Shown one piece after another: positions 55,500 through 64,000 of a stretch of DNA of 64,000 bases. This stretch comes from Liolophura sinensis. Taxonomy: Eukaryota > Mollusca > Polyplacophora > Chitonida > Chitonidae. The translations under genes were made by a program, and so were the position numbers. Within the stretch, counting starts at the first letter, position 1. Each line of letters starts with the position of its first letter. Where the stretch lies: the NCBI RefSeq assembly GCF_032854445.1, contig NC_088305.1, positions 25,258,628-25,322,627 on the forward strand, read 5' to 3'. The notes beneath the pieces were generated by a model. It was not told the origin of the DNA and made no database searches. It saw only the letters and a program-made list of their open reading frames with translations.

Positions 55500-55927
55500 G
55501 TTGCTGCTGGAACTTTTAGGATTTCACCTTTAGGATAAAAAGAAGTGAAGTGACTTAATTATTACATACAGTGTGTATACCCTAAATTTCGTCCATGACT
55601 AACTTGTACATTTTTCCTGATTCTGAGTGTTTTCATTGAGTTCACAATACCTCTTTTGAGGTTTGTACAAAATAATATTTCGCGACATTTATTTTCCTCT
55701 AAAAATGCACTTTTGTGGGCGAAATTTTATGTCCTATAGGGTAGATGACTTGCACGTTGGATCTATCAAAAGACGTCCATGGTCATGAGCACATAATAAA
55801 AGGCATGCTCACATAGAGACCATGAAATTGTTTTGTCATGAATCCATCATGGCCATGAGTGCTGTCTGCAAGTCGTGATATGACACTGAACCTGATCAAA
55901 GCACTGGCAGTTAAGCACTGTACGCAA

Positions 55928-56292
55928 GCTTGGGGTATAAACGTTGTACTTAACAATTTTTCAGTCATGTGACGATGAGGAGTGTTTAGGTGTGTGTTCT
56001 CTATATACTGTGTCCATCTGTGGAAAGGTGAGTCCATGTTGCCAAAAGTGCTGCCGCACTGAAGTATCATGCCAAAGACAAACAGGCCGTGGACACACCA
56101 TCCAGTCACATTATAATGACACTGGGCCAACCAGTACTGTTTCTTTGCTCTAACCTTTCAATGTTGAGCACCAAGTGAGACAGCAGCAAGTACCATTTTT
56201 AAAGTCTTTGACATTATCTGATCCAGGTTTGATCCTGGGTCTCCAAACTTTGCGGTGGACGCTCTAACCATTAAGCCACCGACGTGCTCACT
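55928..56292 (-). mobile_element. SINE-B, best full-length copy
   Basis: Reversed: GCTTGGGGTATAAACGTTGT, CTTAACAATTTTTCAGTCAT, GACGATGAGGAGTG, GTGCTGCCGCACTGAAGTAT, TTTGATCCTGGGTCTCC and the tRNA-like head CGCTCTAACCATTAAGCCAC. Confidence 0.88.
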
Positions 56293-56691
56293 TGCAGTTA
56301 AGGATTCACCAAATGAAACCGCAAGCAACAGTCCAGACTAGTCTAATATTATTTGATTGATGCCTCATGTTCTACTTGTAAAATGGTTTTCAATTATATG
56401 GTGATGGCATCTGGAGAGCTGGGGGTACCACCTGACAAACATGCTGACTTTAACTTGTAACAGTACTGTGCCTACAAAGTATTATTCTAAGGCGGTAGCT
56501 TTTTAAAAGAACATCCCTGTAAATGGGATGTTGAACACAATGAATAAATGCACCACCAAGCTTCTGAGTCAGCACAAGGTACAGCCTCTGAAGGGTTTGA
56601 TTTTTACATTGAAATATTCAAGATGTACAGATTAACATTTAAACAACATGATGGAAGTGTATACACATCCAGGGTGGTGTATATATATGGT

Positions 56692-56810
56692 GACATGGTC
56701 GTGGGTTTCCCCCGGGCTCTGCTCAGTTTCCTCTCACCACCGCAGTCGTATAAGTGAAATATTCTTCAGTATGGCGTAAAACACCAATCAAATAAATAAA
56801 TAAATTAAAT
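56692..56810 (+). mobile_element. SINE-A 3' half
   Basis: GACATGGTCGTGGGTTTCCC, GTGAAATATTCTTCAGTATG, CACCAATCAAATAAATAAAT. Confidence 0.8.
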
Positions 56811-56999
56811 ACATACAGATGATGTTTTCACGTTAATTCCAGCATACCCACCCAAGATATAAACAGCTGATCATTAAACCTAAGTGCGTCAGCTTCTTTA
56901 AGGATCCATGTTTCGACAGTTCTAAAACAAAAAAATGTAGTAATAAAATATGATTCGTGTAGACGATCCCTTTATATTATGACTATGCAAGGGTAGAAA

Positions 57000-57200
57000 T
57001 CAGACATGATTGTGGTGAACCAAGAAAATAGCTGAAATTTACTATCATAGCCCAAAAAGGCCGGGGTCCAGGGGCCGCCTAGGCCCCGGAAGCTGGAAAA
57101 ATCTGCGGAAAACAGGTAAATTAATCGAAACTGAACAAAGAAAAAGCGGAATTCCGCTAAAAAGCGGAAAAAAATCATGTCTGAGAAATGAAATAATATT
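57000..57200. repeat. GC-rich palindromic patch of unknown origin
   Basis: GGGGCCGCCTAGGCCCC and GCGGAATTCCGC are near-perfect palindromes in otherwise AT-rich DNA. No family assigned. Confidence 0.4.
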
Positions 57201-57470
57201 ACAAGTAGTACTTCCGTTCTTGTCAATCCTTTGTCAATAACAATTTTTTTTTCATTTTGAGCACATGAAAAGTTGGTTTAGTGTATTTTACTGACCATAT
57301 CAGATAAAACCCACTACTTTCACTTCTGACATTCATCATAACATCGCCCATGAGGAGCACCGAACTGTTTGTATGATTTTCAAAATGGCAGTTAACAACA
57401 AGCAGTTCAGTGTGTGCTCACAAAACTGATTTGTCATACATGTATTTTTTACTATATTATTTTGATTTTC

Positions 57471-57522
57471 AAATAAGTGAAATATTCTTGAGTATGGTGT
57501 AAAAGACAGATCCTATAAATAA
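57471..57522 (+). mobile_element. SINE-A tail fragment
   Basis: AAGTGAAATATTCTTGAGTA, TGGTGTAAAAGACAG. Confidence 0.55.
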
Positions 57523-58024
57523 ATATATGTACCAGTATGCACAAATTATCTAAGAATGTGATGTTTTATTGCCATGCATGTAGGGATTTGGAACACGATC
57601 TGTGCTATGCTTCTTGAGAGATAGTAATGAGCTCACAATAAATATTTTCAAATAGCATGTGGAGGGAGACCATCCTGATCAGCTAACGAAAGTAACAAGA
57701 AAATTATTTTTTACACAGACCTCATCAAAATGTATAATGAATGATAAACACCTTATCCAGAATTTCATTTTAAACTTTCAGAAATCAGAAAATTTAGGAC
57801 AAAATTATGAATGTGTGCACAATCAAAATCCAACAATTGTACCATATATAGTTGTTTACGCTGTGTTGTTGTTGTTATCTCCGCCGTGATTTCTCAGTTG
57901 CAGTTTACTTTGCAAATAACGGCCATGCTTATCGTAAATAAGAGTGCATCTTCTACGTAATTCACTAAACAGATACTTCAGTTCACAAATATTTTCGATG
58001 ACGTAATTACATTTTACTTACGCG

Positions 58025-58200
58025 ATGCCGTTATTTTCGCCACTAGCGCACCTGTCAAGTTGTTGTTGTGACCATGTCAACACAGAGGTCACGTTCTTCG
58101 TGTTTGGACAAGTGCCAAAATCTCCACTGATTTGATCTACACTATGCGAACAATGCCGAATACTCGCGAGTGTCTCGTGACCTCTCGCGGTAGACAGTTG
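58025..58200 (-). other. ANKAR: Possible ANKAR 5' untranslated exon and promoter area
   Basis: On the - strand a consensus donor (GC then GTAAGTAAAA) ends a locally CG-containing stretch with no useful ORF. It is the best-looking donor upstream of the acceptor near 55526. The upstream edge given is arbitrary. This is an inference from splice signals. Confidence 0.3.
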
Positions 58201-58436
58201 GTAAAACTCCCTACCGTATGATACATTAGGATTCTGATAAAAACCTCTGCATGAGGCACCCTTTGCAACATACACTGTAGCATCAAATAACAAAACATAA
58301 AATTTTTACTTCTACCAATGCACATAGAACTGTTATTATGAAAATGGTTTCATGAAAATGTAAGAGTTTGAAACACTGCCAACCTGTATGCTTATAATAT
58401 CAGCAGGCGGAACTCCTCACGCCGCCAATAAGTCTC

Positions 58437-58572
58437 GTTATTTATTTAGTTATTTGATTGGCGTTTTACACCGTACTCAAAAATATTTCACTTATACGAC
58501 GGCGGCCAGCATTATGGTGGGAGGAAACCGGGCAGAGCCCGGTGGAAACCCACGACCATCCGCAGGTTTCTA
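58437..58572 (-). mobile_element. SINE-A 3' half
   Basis: GATTGGCGTTTTACACCGTA, CGGCGGCCAGCATTATGGTG, CCCACGACCATCCGCAGGTT. Confidence 0.88.
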
Positions 58573-58745
58573 ACAGATCAATAAGTTTCGTGGTATATAT
58601 GTAAACATGTATTTGTGGATATTATGAGCATAGCCAGTGAGAAGTATGCGACTGTTTAAACAATTTAGACAATTTAGTGGCGTATACAGGCCTATCTCGC
58701 TCATAGCCCCAGCGATGAATGTATGTATATATGTAAGTATGTATG

Positions 58746-58838
58746 TTTGGGTTTAACGTTGTGCTTAACAATTTTTCAGTCATGTGACGACGAGGAGTCA
58801 TTATGGGTGTACACATATCCGTATTGTGTCTTCATTTG
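58746..58838 (-). mobile_element. SINE-B 3' fragment
   Basis: TTTGGGTTTAACGTTGTGCT, AACAATTTTTCAGTCATGTG, ACGACGAGGAGTCATTA. It abuts a SINE-A copy. Confidence 0.75.
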
Positions 58839-58855
58839 GCACCAATGCGGTCGCT

Positions 58856-59733
58856 GTGAGTTCAAGTCCAGCTAATGCTGGCTTCCTCACCAGCCGTACG
58901 TGGGAAGGTCTTTCAGCAACCTGTGGATGGTCGTGGGTTTCCCCCCGGGCTCTGCCCGGTTTCCACCCACCATAATTCTGGCCGCCGTCGTATGAGTGAA
59001 ATGTTCTTGAGTACGGCGTAAAACATCAATCAGATCAATAAATAAATAAAGGAACATTGTAGGCGCGGTACATGTTGGCAAAACTGGGTGAGCACCTTCA
59101 TCGTAAATAAAAGAAAAATGAAAGTGACTCTAAATTGTGTAACACCTGTGCTTCTGCTACACAATCATTTGTTATTGTTAACGTCTGCAATGAGCAGTTT
59201 TCAATTTCGGCTGAAATTCTGTGAGAGCCATAGGTTTTGGGAGCAAATGGTAACAGGTGGCTTTTGATTTAGCTTTGGTTTTCTTGCTTAGGTGCAAGAG
59301 CACTTGCCAATTATGAACAGAAGTCAGAAGATAAATCATCCTTCTCTCTTCCAGAAAAGGAAGTCTTCATACTGTTTTTTTTTCCTTATATGTGCGACAA
59401 AATCAACAATAACAAAATGGTGTGTCTGTTGTCCAAAGAAATCCAGTCTTAGCAAGGCCTTAATGATATCTGTTATTCCAATTTTCTGACCGCAATGGCT
59501 CTTACGAGATTTCTGTTTAGTTTAATTCTGTTTACTCTAATTTCACACTTCCTAAATCAGCAAAGCACTAATCAGTACATGTGCACTTGAATCACATACA
59601 CTGTACTAACAAGTTGGCGCCTATATCAGGTTGCACAGCAGTTTATTTAATGCATCTACAGGCCCATTAAACAAAGTGAGCTCCCAACTTTGTTTGCCAT
59701 GAAAGTGAGCTCCCAACTTTCATGGCAACAAGT
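58856..59733 (+). repeat. 878-bp duplicated segment, copy 2 (SINE-A at left end)
   Basis: Matches 44888-45742 almost throughout, with a small insertion near 59260 and a local duplication of GTGAGCTCCCAACTTT near the end. Confidence 0.9.
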
Positions 59734-59756
59734 ACTCGTATACCGCTTTATGAAAC

Positions 59757-59816
59757 TGGCCCCAGGTCTCCCGACTTCGAGGATAACGCTCTAGCCATTA
59801 TGCCACCTAAGCAGGA
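59757..59816 (-). mobile_element. SINE-B head fragment
   Basis: CCAGGTCTCCCGACTTCGAG, GCTCTAGCCATTATGCCACC. Confidence 0.65.
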
Positions 59817-60031
59817 CTGAGTATAAAAAAAAGTGGGTTTAAGTTACATCCGCAGCCGCTGCATAAGCAGCTGTCATATACTGGTCTTTAGGCCTATGTC
59901 ATACTCAATACTTTCTGCACCGTGCAGTTTAGTAAAACAGTCAGGCTAATAGGGCTTAAGCTATATTATATGTTTAGGTCATGAATATAATGCCCAAGGA
60001 ACAGTTCGCAACTTCAGTCGATTCAGGAGTC

Positions 60032-60165
60032 TCAAGAATATTTCACTCATACGACGGTGGCCAGCATTATTTAGCTAACTGGAAGCCTGCATGGTTTCCT
60101 TCATGCAGCCATATTAAACCTGACCTCCATGCAGCCGCCATAAAAGTGAAATATTCACGATTATT
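60032..60165 (-). mobile_element. SINE-A fragment, rearranged
   Basis: TCTCAAGAATATTTCACTCA, ACGACGGTGGCCAGCATTAT, then a + oriented scrap GTGAAATATTCACG. Confidence 0.5.
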
Positions 60166-60375
60166 ATAAGTCGTGAAACGCCTATCAACTGAAAGGTTAT
60201 ACATCAAAATTCTTTGTCTCAGTTGCTCTTTGATTGCAACTGTTTATATATCCAACATGACGAATAGGCCTATATCAACACCTTGCCCATTGCAAAGCCG
60301 AATTAGACACGTAGTGAAGCCAGAGGTTATATGGATTTGATTTCTTTTTTTATTTTTCAGAGCTGAATTTCACAG

Positions 60376-60515
60376 CTGAAATATGTACAGAATGTTAATA
60401 TTCATATATATATATATATATATATATATTAACATTCTGTACATATTTCAGTATACGTATAGAAGACTTTTTACGGCCCGAAAATTTGCTCTACAGCTGA
60501 AATATGTACAGAATG

Positions 60516-60594
<79 letters not shown>

Positions 60595-60616
60595 AAAAAG
60601 TCTTCTATACGTATAC
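60376..60616. repeat. Nested (TA)n hairpins
   Basis: CTGAAATATGTACAGAATGT occurs twice in direct orientation (about 60377, 60496) and once inverted (about 60432), each beside a TA run. TATACGTATAGAAGACTTTT (60452) is inverted near 60596. The result is a large cruciform-capable block. Confidence 0.8.
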
Positions 60617-60825
60617 TGAGTATGTATATAGGCCTATAGGCGTATACGTAAAGTTCCTCTTGAAAGAGACATCAATAATCGCAACGGCCGATTTCCAAAA
60701 TGACGTTTAACACAAAACCACTTAAGAACTAAGAAAGTAGCATATATATGAAGACCGAAATTAGGGCGGAATCATGCAAAGAGACGCAGTCATCAGTTTT
60801 CAATGATGTCAGAAAGACGAAAGGC

Positions 60826-61025
60826 NNNNNNNNNNNNNNNNNNNNNNNNNNNNNNNNNNNNNNNNNNNNNNNNNNNNNNNNNNNNNNNNNNNNNNNNNNN
60901 NNNNNNNNNNNNNNNNNNNNNNNNNNNNNNNNNNNNNNNNNNNNNNNNNNNNNNNNNNNNNNNNNNNNNNNNNNNNNNNNNNNNNNNNNNNNNNNNNNNN
61001 NNNNNNNNNNNNNNNNNNNNNNNNN
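60826..61025. other. Assembly gap (200 N)
   Basis: Exactly 200 N. Both sides carry the same CAGTTTTCAA plus GATGTCAGAAAGACGAAAGG sequence, so the gap lies in a tandem repeat and its length is nominal. Confidence 0.97.
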
Positions 61026-61199
61026 CAGTTTTCAAAGATGTCAGAAAGACGAAAGGCGAATGAGTGATATCAGTATTCAGGTCGTGTACGATGCTAGTAT
61101 ATATATGTTGTCGATAATAGTTGCTGAGTTGCGCTTTGATTGCAACTGTTCATATATTCAGTGTGGCGACTTAATTCTACACGATGATTAAACAACCCC

Positions 61200-62460
61200 T
61201 AGCCCCGAGTTACGCTGGATTAGGAACAATTATGAAGAGTGCTAATACCGTTCTTCAGTGAACAGTATGCATGTATATATCGCTTTAAATCTGGCTGATT
61301 ACATCACCAATTTTGTTCAATTTATCGAAAGACAGTTATACTCCGGTTCAAAATCTTTATAATACATATTTTACATGCACGCCCTCTGGTTTTCAGGTCC
61401 TAATTTTAAGTGCGGCCGATCGTAGACGCGAGCATTTTGGCGGGAAAAGTTTGTGGACGAAGTGAGGGAAAATAGTTTTTAAGTTGTGTTTGCTGATATG
61501 CTAAACGAGTCTAGTTGATAAGATATGTCCCTTAACGTAAATTCATGACAGGAAAAGACAGTAGTAATTCATAAAACGATTATTTCGAACAGCGCATGCG
61601 AAAGGTAGTTGAAGAATGTAACTCTCTGTATCGATCCACACGAAGTGTTGGGAGAGTTATGGAGAAGAACTGCTTCGAACGTGTCGGATCGACGGTAAGC
61701 CACATTTTCCACATCTTCACACGCGCATTAATTCTTGTCTAGCGTAAATCGATGTAAACCGAGTGATCCCCATAATCAGCTAACCTGTTCTGAGTCTCGC
61801 CGAACCAAAAACGATCCATAACAACCACAAATTCACGTGATTGAGCCCAGAAAAAATTCAGGTCGTTCAAGGGAGATAATCCCAATGGTACCTTTTTAGT
61901 AACACTAGGCAAGTCTAGTCGTCCATGTCAGAAATATAAAATGTGAAGGCAGCACATTTAACATTCTAGAATTACCTACATGTACACGCTCGCATAATGT
62001 TTCATAATGTCATACAACTATGCATTTAGCCCTGGATGACGACGTTATTATGTTATAGCGTTGTTGTCAGTCTGTTCGTCCACGTTCGTGTCTGGTCTAT
62101 ATCTCCAGATATAGGAAAACCCTAACAATGTTTTAAATGTGCAGTTTTGGTTTTTCGTGGATACATAGTCTGACGTTTGGTTTGGCAAAAGTTTGTTTGG
62201 CCAAGGATGGCCCCAAACCAACATCAGAGTGCGCTCCATTTAAAAACCTGATGCAGTTACCTGCCCTTGTCAAATATTTCGAGGTTGTGAGTACAGCCAT
62301 ACGCTTTGAGCATCACCCGGGAATCTCGGACCCATCCGGACATGAAAAGGACATATCGACGTCGTGGTCATGATAAATCGACTGCAAACTCATATCCGTG
62401 GAGACATATTTGATAGACAATTTTTGTCTTAAACTAATAATAACTAAAAATGATAATACT
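61200..62460. other. CG-containing block and flank; no confirmed gene
   Basis: 61380-61760 is richer in CG dinucleotides than its surroundings and contains the candidate first exon at 61659. Otherwise nothing was recognised. Confidence 0.35.
61659..61694 (+). other. Candidate first coding exon of an unseen + strand gene
   Basis: An ATG opens 12 codons (MEKNCFERVGST) directly before a strong GTAAGC donor, in a CG-containing block (61380-61760) that is richer than its surroundings. No later exon was recognised before the window ends. Weak evidence. Confidence 0.2.
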
Positions 62461-62705
62461 GTGATACATTACCCAATATTTATCTGTAATGGTGATACTG
62501 TGACCTCCTGACAATATGTTTAGATTTTGTTTTGACTGCAAACAATATGTGATGGAAACTTTAAACAACTGAACAGGACATAAATTATAACTGACAAACT
62601 CGTATATGGTCAGGTTTAAAATGCGATATTGATTCATAACCTACTTAAAGGAAAGTTTATTTAGAATAAATGAAAAAAATTGCTAACAAAATTCATGGAA
62701 AGTTT

Positions 62706-63513
62706 CACCATGTAGAATGGCCCTGCTGTACAAACTAGGACAAAAGGCTGATTGGTTGCTGAATACCCATGTGAGTTGTATAATGGCCCTGCTGTGCAAA
62801 CTAGGACAAAAGGCTGATTGTTTGCTGAATACCCGTGTGAGTTGTATAATGGCCCTGCTGTACAAACTAGGACAAAAGGCTGATTGGTTGCTGAATACCC
62901 ATGTGAGTTGTATAATGACCCTGCTGTACAAACTAGGACAAAAGGCTGATTGGTTGCTGAATACACATGTGAGTTGTATAATGGCCCTGCTGTACAAACT
63001 AGGACAAAAGGCTGATTGGTTTCTGAATACCCATGTGAGTTGTATAATGGCCCTGGCTGTACAAACTAGGACAAAAGGCTGATTGGTTGCTGAATACCCA
63101 TGTGAGTTCTATAATGGCCCTGCTGTTCAAACTAGGACAAAAGGCTGATTGGTTGCTGAATACCCATGTGAGTTGTATAATGGCCCTGCTGTGCAAACTA
63201 GGACAAAAGGCTGATTGGTTGCTGAACACCCATGTGAGTTGTATAATGGCCCTGGCTGTACAAACTAGGACAAAAGGCTGATTGGTTGCTGAATACCCAT
63301 GTGAGTTGTATAATGGCCCTGCTGTGCAAACTAGGACAAAAGGCTGATTGTTTGCTGAATACCCATGTGAGTTGTATAATGGCCCTGCTGTACAAACTAG
63401 GACAAAAGGCTGATTGGTTGCTGAACACCCATGTGAGTTGTATAATGGCCCTGGCTGTACAAACTAGGACAAAAGGCTGATTGGTTGCTGAATACCCATG
63501 TGAGTTGTATAAT
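62706..63513. repeat. 66-bp tandem repeat, about 12 units
   Basis: Unit: GGCTGATTGGTTGCTGAATA, CCCATGTGAGTTGTATAATG, GCCCTGCTGTACAAACTAGG, ACAAAA. Some units have an extra G in CCTGGCTG, making 67 bp. Period read from 62745 and 62811. Confidence 0.93.
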
Positions 63514-63752
63514 TACCCAATATTTATCTGTAATGGTGATACTGTGACCTCCTGACAATATGTTTAAATTTTGTTTTGACTGCAAACAATATGTGATGGA
63601 AACTTTAAACAACTGAACAGGACATAAATTATAACTGACAAACTCGTATATGGTCAGGTTTAAAATGCGATATTGATTCATAACCTACTTAAAGGAAAGT
63701 TTATTTAGAATAAATGAAAAAAATTGCTAACAGAATTCATGGAAAGTTTCAC
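63514..63752. repeat. Second copy of the array's left flank
   Basis: Nearly identical to 62468-62707 (TTACCCAATATTTATCTGTA through GGAAAGTTTCACCATGTAGA), an offset of about 1045. The array and flank were duplicated together. Confidence 0.9.
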
Positions 63753-64000
63753 CATGTAGAATGGCCCTGCTGTATAAACTAGGCCAAACGGCTGATTGGT
63801 TGCTGAATACCCATGTGAGTTGTATAATGGCCCTGCTGTACAAACTAGAACAAAGGGCTGATTGGTTGCTGAATGCCTGTGTGAGTTGTATAATGGCCCT
63901 GCTGTACAAACTAGGACAAAAGGCTGAATACCCATGTGAGTTGTATAATGGCCCTGGCTGTACAAACTAGGACAAAAGGCTGAATACCCATGTGAGTTGT
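63753..64000. repeat. 66-bp tandem repeat continues past the window edge
   Basis: Same unit as 62706-63513, with several shortened units (GGCTGAATACCCATG, lacking the middle). Confidence 0.9.

Noticed and set aside
60383-60619. Ile/Tyr repeat ORF
   Set aside because: Translation of (TA)n runs.
60748-61191. ORFs spanning the N run
   Set aside because: The frame crosses 200 unknown bases, so they are not evidence of coding.
62661-63970. Repeat ORFs in the 66-bp array on both strands
   Set aside because: Period is a multiple of three, so ORFs persist on both strands. No coding features.

Overview
The window looks like a marine lophotrochozoan invertebrate (mollusc, brachiopod or relative). 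The genes are intron-rich with GT-AG introns. The background is AT-rich and holds tens of copies of tRNA-headed SINEs with AAATA-type tails, MITEs and minisatellites. The species call is an inference from repeat style and gene content, not from a database match.

Two genes can be reconstructed. (1) On the + strand, about 1.5-14.8 kb, lies the 3' part of a single-pass receptor with a fibronectin type III domain, an arginine-rich juxtamembrane segment and a cytoplasmic tyrosine-kinase-like domain. The key catalytic residues are replaced: HRD is HRK, DFG is GFG, the glycine loop is eroded, and the alpha-C Glu is probably lost. It therefore reads as a receptor tyrosine pseudokinase. The 5' end lies outside the window or could not be found. 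(2) On the - strand, 55.5 down to 21.9 kb, lies an apparently complete 20-exon orthologue of ANKAR (ankyrin and armadillo repeat-containing protein), about 1470 aa. All exon phases agree once one homopolymer base in exon 1 is discounted. A possible 5' UTR exon lies near 58.0 kb.

The most unusual signal is a set of tandem arrays built from the exon-intron boundaries of ANKAR. Exon 5 is flanked on both sides: a roughly 23-bp array upstream repeats its acceptor plus first coding bases, and a 47-bp array downstream repeats its last coding bases plus donor. The exon 16 donor has been amplified as a roughly 52-bp array, with inverted copies beyond exon 17. The exon 13 acceptor has a short decayed array. 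Intron 11 also carries a separate array of about 3.1 kb with a 26-bp unit and a higher-order repeat.

Layout: 0-1 kb, 47-bp array; 1.5-14.8 kb, pseudokinase receptor with MITEs, SINEs and a Myb/SANT-bearing DNA transposon remnant in its introns; 15.7-17.7 kb, decayed L1/Tx1-like LINE pieces; 18-21.9 kb, AT-rich intergenic DNA with SINEs and foldback elements; 21.9-55.5 kb, ANKAR; 55.5-64 kb, SINE-rich upstream DNA with an 870-bp duplication, TA-rich hairpins, a 200-N assembly gap (60826-61025) and a 66-bp array running off the right edge. The two genes converge (tail to tail) and show no evident functional link.

Four reading-frame breaks, spread over both genes, all fall at short homopolymers (G3, T4, A5, C3). 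Consensus errors in a long-read assembly explain this better than decay of two genes.
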